NCBI GenBank assembly: GCA_000171835.1
Contig: ABHC01000008.1
Location: 152,103 to 216,102, forward strand
From: an alpha proteobacterium BAL199
GTDB lineage: Bacteria; Pseudomonadota; Alphaproteobacteria; Thalassobaculales; Thalassobaculaceae
DNA: 64,000 bases
Direction of reading: 5' to 3'
The notes under the pieces were generated by a model. It had not been told where the DNA came from, made no database searches, and saw only the letters and a program-made list of their open reading frames with translations. A program made the translations under genes and the position numbers. This document shows positions 60,333-64,000 of the stretch, piece after piece; within the stretch, counting starts at the first letter, position 1; every line of letters begins with the position of its first letter.

Positions 60333-61187
60333 ATGTCCGACTACAGCGCCATCGGAGCCGGTCCGAGGCCCCGGCACCTCATCCCTTCGGGGGCGTGTGA
60401 CAGCCATGTCCACGTCTACGGTCCGGCCTACCCGGTCGCGCCCACCTCGCCGCTCCCTCCACCGGTACAGGCCACGACGGCCGTTCTGATGGAACTGCAC
60501 CGGCGCCTCGGGGTCGAGCGCGCCCTGATCGTGCAGCCGTCGGCCTATGGCTTCGACAACGCAGCCACACTTGACGGCATCCGCGACTACGGCGCAGGAG
60601 CACGCGGCATCGTCGTGGTGCCGCCTGGAACGGACGAAGCCGAGCTTGCAGCATTGGATCGCGCCGGGGTGCGCGGCATCCGCTTTCACATGATGCCGGG
60701 CGGGTTGCTCGACTGGGACGACCTGCCCGGCATGGCCGCCCAGGCCGCAGCGCTGAACTGGACGATCAACCTGCAGCTCGACGGCCGGACACTGCCGGAT
60801 CACATCGAGCAACTGCGCTCCCTTCCCTGCAAGCTGGTCATCGATCACATTGGCAAGTTCCTGGAGCCGGTCGGCATAGACCATCCGGGATTCCGGGCAC
60901 TGCTGGAACTGCTCGATGGCGGCCGCTGTTGGGTCAAGCTGTCGGCGCCATACGAAACATCACGAACCGGTCCGCCGTCCTACGAGGACGTCGCGGTGCT
61001 CGGCCGGGCGCTGGCCGCCCAAGCGCCCCAGCGTGTTTTGTGGGCCAGCAACTTCCCGCACCCCGGCGCCCAAGCCAACCGACCGGAAGATGCCGGCCTG
61101 ATGGACGCCGTGCTCGACTGGTTCGCCGACGACGCCGCGCGCCGGTTGGCGTTGGTGGACAATCCAGTCGAACTCTACGGCTTCTGA
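60333..61187 (+). CDS. D-galactarolactone isomerase-like amidohydrolase
   Basis: 284 aa. Amidohydrolase-2 family: ACDSHVHVYGP near residue 24, RGIRFHMMPGG, KLVIDHIGKF, and WASNFPHPG near the end. The genomic place directly after udh matches galactarolactone isomerase of Agrobacterium, which turns the 1,5-lactone into the 1,4-lactone. A lactone hydrolase role is the alternative. Confidence 0.82.
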   Translation: MSDYSAIGAGPRPRHLIPSGACDSHVHVYGPAYPVAPTSPLPPPVQATTAVLMELHRRLGVERALIVQPSAYGFDNAATLDGIRDYGAGARGIVVVPPGTDEAELAALDRAGVRGIRFHMMPGGLLDWDDLPGMAAQAAALNWTINLQLDGRTLPDHIEQLRSLPCKLVIDHIGKFLEPVGIDHPGFRALLELLDGGRCWVKLSAPYETSRTGPPSYEDVAVLGRALAAQAPQRVLWASNFPHPGAQANRPEDAGLMDAVLDWFADDAARRLALVDNPVELYGF

Positions 61188-61193
61188 AGCGGT

Positions 61194-63191
61194 CTACCGG
61201 TAGCGCCAAGCCTGGGTACGGGCCAACAGACCGCGCGTCACCGCGAGATGGAGCAACCGGGCCGCCACGTTGGTGTAGAAGATCATCATCCCCATGGCTG
61301 CCGCCGGCGCCACATCACCGGCGTCGTCCATGTTCAGCACCGCAACCGAGGCCAGCTTGGTGGTCGGTGAATACAGGAACACCACAGCCGACACCGTGGT
61401 CATGGCGTTCACGAACAGGTAGATCGAGATGTCCAGGATCGCCGGCAGGCAGACCGGCACGGTGACCCGGGCGAACAGCCGCCAGACCGGCTGTTTGAGC
61501 GAGGCCGACACGCTTTCGAATTCCTGATCCATCTGCTTGAGCGCGGTCACCGCCGTCAGGTGGGCGACGGTGTAGAAGTGGGTAACCGTGCTGAGCACCA
61601 GGATCGCCATGGTGCCGTACAGGAAGTTCAGCGGGTTGGCGGGGTCGTTGAAGAAGAAGATGTAGGCGAGGCCCAGCACCATCCCCGGGATCGCCATCGG
61701 CATCATCGCCAGGAACTGGAACAGGGTGCGCCCGACCCGGAGCCCTTGCGTCTTCTCCACCAGATAGGCGCCGAGGAACACGAGACCGGTACCGATCACC
61801 GCGGTGTACACCGCCAGCCGGATCGAGTTGCCGTAGGCATCCCACCCACCACCGTCGGTGCGATCGAAATCGTATTGCCGCAAACTCGGCGTCAGGTCGT
61901 AGGGCCACAGTTTCACCAGCGCCGCGAACTGGCAGACCGTCAGGATGCCGACAATGAACACCGCAACGGCGATGCACAGGCCGAGGGCGGTCCAGTCGGC
62001 CGCCTGTTCCGGTTTCGGCTCGAACGGCACCGCGCGCGCCGACAGAGCCGCTACCTGGCGGCGCTGGATGATCCGGTCGACCGCAAACGCCAGAACAGCC
62101 GGGATCAGCAGCACCACCGAGACCACAGCCCCCATCTCGAAGTTCTGCTGGCCGATCACCTGCTTATAGATGTCGACCGCCAGCACGTCGTACTGGCCGC
62201 CGATCACCTTGGGCAGACCGAAATCCGTGATTACCAGGGTGAACACCACGAAGCCCGCCGAGATCAAGCCATAGCGCGCGCTCGGGATCGTCACAGTCCA
62301 GAACCGTCGCCAGACGCTGGCCTTCAATGACACCGCCGCCTCGTGCAGGCGGGAGTCCGAGATCGCGAGCGCCGTCGCGATGATGATGAAGGCGTGCGGG
62401 AAGGTGAAGAACACCGATCCGATCACGATACCGATCGGCCCGTAGATCGAATGGCCGAACAGCACGTCCTTTAGAAAACCCTGGTTACCGAACAGGTAGA
62501 TCAGCGCAATGCCCGGCAGCAGCGACGGCACAAGGATCGGGATCATCGCGATCAGCCGGAAGGTACCCTTGAACGGCATGCAGGTTCGCGACAGAGCATA
62601 GGCGAAGGCGAACGCCAGGGTCACCGTGATCACCGTGCTGATGGCGGCGATCTTCACCGAGTTCTCGATCGACTGCACCAGCGACGGTGTCGAGAAATAG
62701 GTCCAGTAGTTCTCGATGCCTCGGCTCGCGGCCGGTCGCATCACGACCCGCCGGAACTCGTTGGAGGTGAAGGTGTGCCAATCCCGATCGGCGATCCGCT
62801 CCGAGCCGATCAGGAAGACCGCGCCGTCCACCGCGCTGCGGAACTGGTAGCGCGTGGTGCTGCGGAAGCTGAAATCCGGCAACAGATCGACCACCGACAG
62901 CCGGCCATCGTGGCTGGTCGCCAGTTCCGGGTGAGCGCTTGCCGGCAGAGCTTCGATCAGCGCCGCCAGCGTCACCGGTTTGGTCCAGCCTTCGCCTCGG
63001 TCGATCTGAAGTTCGTAGTTCGACGGCGCAAACCGGTAGGTCGTGAACGACTTGGACAGCATGGTGTAGAGCGGCAGCGCCAGGGCCAGCACCAGATAGA
63101 GCCCGATCGCCAGCAGGAAGAGCCGGATGAGCCAGGCGTCGCGGTCCAGCTTGGGCCGAGCCACCCGCGCGCCGAGGCCAAGGCTAGCCAT
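61194..63191 (-). CDS. Two-domain ABC permease (2-aminoethylphosphonate/iron type)
   Basis: 665 aa from the ATG at 63191, which overlaps the ATPase gene by 8 bp; the longer upstream frame is antisense-like. Two fused permease domains each carry an EAA loop (EAAVSLKASVWRRFWTVTIPSA and EFESVSASLKQPVWRLFARVTVP). Between TM1 and TM2 is a roughly 120-residue periplasmic insert. This build is typical of the putative 2-aminoethylphosphonate permeases related to Fe(III) FbpB. Substrate is inferred, and its binding protein is not in the window. Confidence 0.85.
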   Translation of the reverse strand: MASLGLGARVARPKLDRDAWLIRLFLLAIGLYLVLALALPLYTMLSKSFTTYRFAPSNYELQIDRGEGWTKPVTLAALIEALPASAHPELATSHDGRLSVVDLLPDFSFRSTTRYQFRSAVDGAVFLIGSERIADRDWHTFTSNEFRRVVMRPAASRGIENYWTYFSTPSLVQSIENSVKIAAISTVITVTLAFAFAYALSRTCMPFKGTFRLIAMIPILVPSLLPGIALIYLFGNQGFLKDVLFGHSIYGPIGIVIGSVFFTFPHAFIIIATALAISDSRLHEAAVSLKASVWRRFWTVTIPSARYGLISAGFVVFTLVITDFGLPKVIGGQYDVLAVDIYKQVIGQQNFEMGAVVSVVLLIPAVLAFAVDRIIQRRQVAALSARAVPFEPKPEQAADWTALGLCIAVAVFIVGILTVCQFAALVKLWPYDLTPSLRQYDFDRTDGGGWDAYGNSIRLAVYTAVIGTGLVFLGAYLVEKTQGLRVGRTLFQFLAMMPMAIPGMVLGLAYIFFFNDPANPLNFLYGTMAILVLSTVTHFYTVAHLTAVTALKQMDQEFESVSASLKQPVWRLFARVTVPVCLPAILDISIYLFVNAMTTVSAVVFLYSPTTKLASVAVLNMDDAGDVAPAAAMGMMIFYTNVAARLLHLAVTRGLLARTQAWRYR

Positions 63192-64000
63192 CGGCGTCGC
63201 TCCCGCTGGCATCACGGCCCGCGAACACGTGCAGGCGGTCGACCGGCAACTCAATCGACAGAGCCATGCCGTCCGCAATGTCCAGGCGCCGGATGGCGTT
63301 GACGGAGAAGTCGGCCTCAACCTCCACGGCGCCGAATGCCTGGCCAGTCAGCACCGCACGCCAGAACGACCCCAAGAATTCAAGAGCGTGAACCGTCACA
63401 TCGAAGCGGTTGCCACCTTTGGGCCGAATGCCGCTAGCCTCGACCGGCACGACGTCTTCCGGACGGATCGCCAATGTGGCCTCCGCGCCGGCATCCAGAT
63501 CATGCGGCCGGCACTGCAGAACTGTCTGGCCGAGCCGAACGTGGTCAGCATCGACGATCACCACCGGCAGCCGGTTCATGGCCCCGATGAAATCAGCGAC
63601 GAACAGGGTCGCCGGTTCACGGTAGATCTCGGTCGGGGTGCCGATCTGGTCGATGACGCCGTGGTTCATCACCACGATCCGGTCGGCCATCGACAGCGCT
63701 TCCTCCTGGTCGTGGGTCACCATGACGGTGGTCACGCCGAGGCGGCGCTGCAGCGCCTTGATTTCGTGGCGCAGATGGACGCGAACCTTGGCGTCCAGCG
63801 CCGACAGCGGTTCGTCGAGCAGAAGCAGGCCCGGGGAGGTGGCGATGGCTCGGGCGAGCGCGATGCGCTGCTGCTGGCCACCGGACAACTGAGCGGGATA
63901 TTTGGTTCCCTGCTCCGGCAAGCCGACAAGTTCCAGCAGTTCCGCTACCCGGCGCTCGATCTCGGTGCGCGGCAGGCATTGGCTTTCCAGCCCGTAGGCG
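63184..64000 (-). CDS. ABC transporter ATP-binding protein, 5' end beyond the window
   Basis: Partial: the frame stays open to the right edge (AYGLESQCLPRTEIERRV precedes), so the N-terminus with Walker A and Q-loop is missing here. Visible: signature LSGGQQQR, Walker B LLLLDEPLSALDAK, H-loop MVTHDQEEA, then a TOBE-type C-terminal domain (LAIRPEDVV). Belongs with the two-domain permease as a phosphonate/iron-type importer. Confidence 0.88.
   Translation of the reverse strand, partial: AYGLESQCLPRTEIERRVAELLELVGLPEQGTKYPAQLSGGQQQRIALARAIATSPGLLLLDEPLSALDAKVRVHLRHEIKALQRRLGVTTVMVTHDQEEALSMADRIVVMNHGVIDQIGTPTEIYREPATLFVADFIGAMNRLPVVIVDADHVRLGQTVLQCRPHDLDAGAEATLAIRPEDVVPVEASGIRPKGGNRFDVTVHALEFLGSFWRAVLTGQAFGAVEVEADFSVNAIRRLDIADGMALSIELPVDRLHVFAGRDASGSDADG

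Noticed and set aside
1..64000. tRNA, rRNA, CRISPR array, insertion sequence, prophage or toxin-antitoxin system
   Set aside because: No cloverleaf-like sequence, repeat-spacer array, transposase, integrase or terminal repeats were seen by eye on either strand.

Overview
The window is about 64 kb of GC-rich (by eye roughly 65%), densely packed bacterial chromosome. It has no rRNA, tRNA, CRISPR array or insertion sequence that I can see. The gene content (HAAT and TRAP transporters, a pca protocatechuate cluster under a PcaQ-type LysR regulator, a PAS_5-like protein, Agrobacterium-style oxidative uronate catabolism, and a formate dehydrogenase cluster with DUF3305/DUF3306 partners) points to an Alphaproteobacterium, probably of the Rhodospirillales. 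That placement is inference; no ribosomal or core marker is present.

Region 1 (1-8.2 kb, all minus strand) holds a branched-chain-type ABC importer (binding protein, LivH, LivM, LivG; LivF presumably lies off the left edge). It also holds an envelope-stress unit: a Do/HtrA protease followed by an OmpR-type regulator and histidine kinase with overlapping stop and start codons.

Region 2 (8.2-26.3 kb) is the centrepiece, a four-transcript formate dehydrogenase neighbourhood. A minus-strand operon runs DUF3305, DUF3306, TorD-like chaperone, FdhX-like Tat peptide, FdhA (Cys-ligated bis-MGD enzyme with a Tat signal), FdhB (four Fe-S clusters), a small lipoprotein, FdhC (cytochrome b556 type), a WD40-cytochrome c fusion, a 43-aa membrane peptide, and a helix-turn-helix/periplasmic-binding-fold regulator. 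Divergent from it is a 676-aa multi-cluster ferredoxin-like protein. A second minus-strand operon encodes a 69-aa DUF6494-like protein, an Mrp/ApbC Fe-S carrier, a degenerate biotin/lipoate-ligase-like protein, two conserved unknowns and a small anchored protein. Divergent from that is the tungstate importer tupBCA. Together this reads as a periplasm-facing, possibly tungsten-dependent, membrane formate dehydrogenase with dedicated metal supply, maturation and electron-transfer partners. Both divergent promoter regions carry operator-like inverted repeats.

Region 3 (26.3-47 kb) is accessory metabolism: a divergent SDR, a PAS protein, a GSCFA-domain protein with unusual composition, two GMC oxidoreductases, a HI0933-type flavoprotein, an Fe(II)/2-oxoglutarate-type dioxygenase, an inositol-monophosphatase-like phosphatase, a DUF169 protein, a class III CoA-transferase, a cell-wall hydrolase, a DapA-like aldolase divergent from an IclR regulator (two matching 17-bp operators), a citryl-CoA-lyase-like protein, a DUF2332 protein, a chemoreceptor, and an acyl-CoA ligase plus SDR pair.

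Region 4 (47-53 kb) is the pca cluster: pcaQ divergent from pcaD-pcaC-pcaH-pcaG-BKACE-pcaB. The BKACE (DUF849) enzyme stands where pcaIJ/pcaF would be expected, so 3-oxoadipate may be cleaved with acetyl-CoA. An orphan FixJ-like regulator follows.

Region 5 (53.7-61.2 kb) is an oxidative hexuronate module: TRAP importer DctPQM, uronate dehydrogenase, galactarolactone-isomerase-like amidohydrolase, 5-dehydro-4-deoxyglucarate dehydratase, a Gfo/Idh/MocA protein and a GntR regulator with a palindromic site. The dehydratase or cycloisomerase for the middle step is not in the window. Region 6 (61.2-64 kb) is the 5'-truncated end of a 2-aminoethylphosphonate/iron-type ABC importer (two-domain permease and ATPase).
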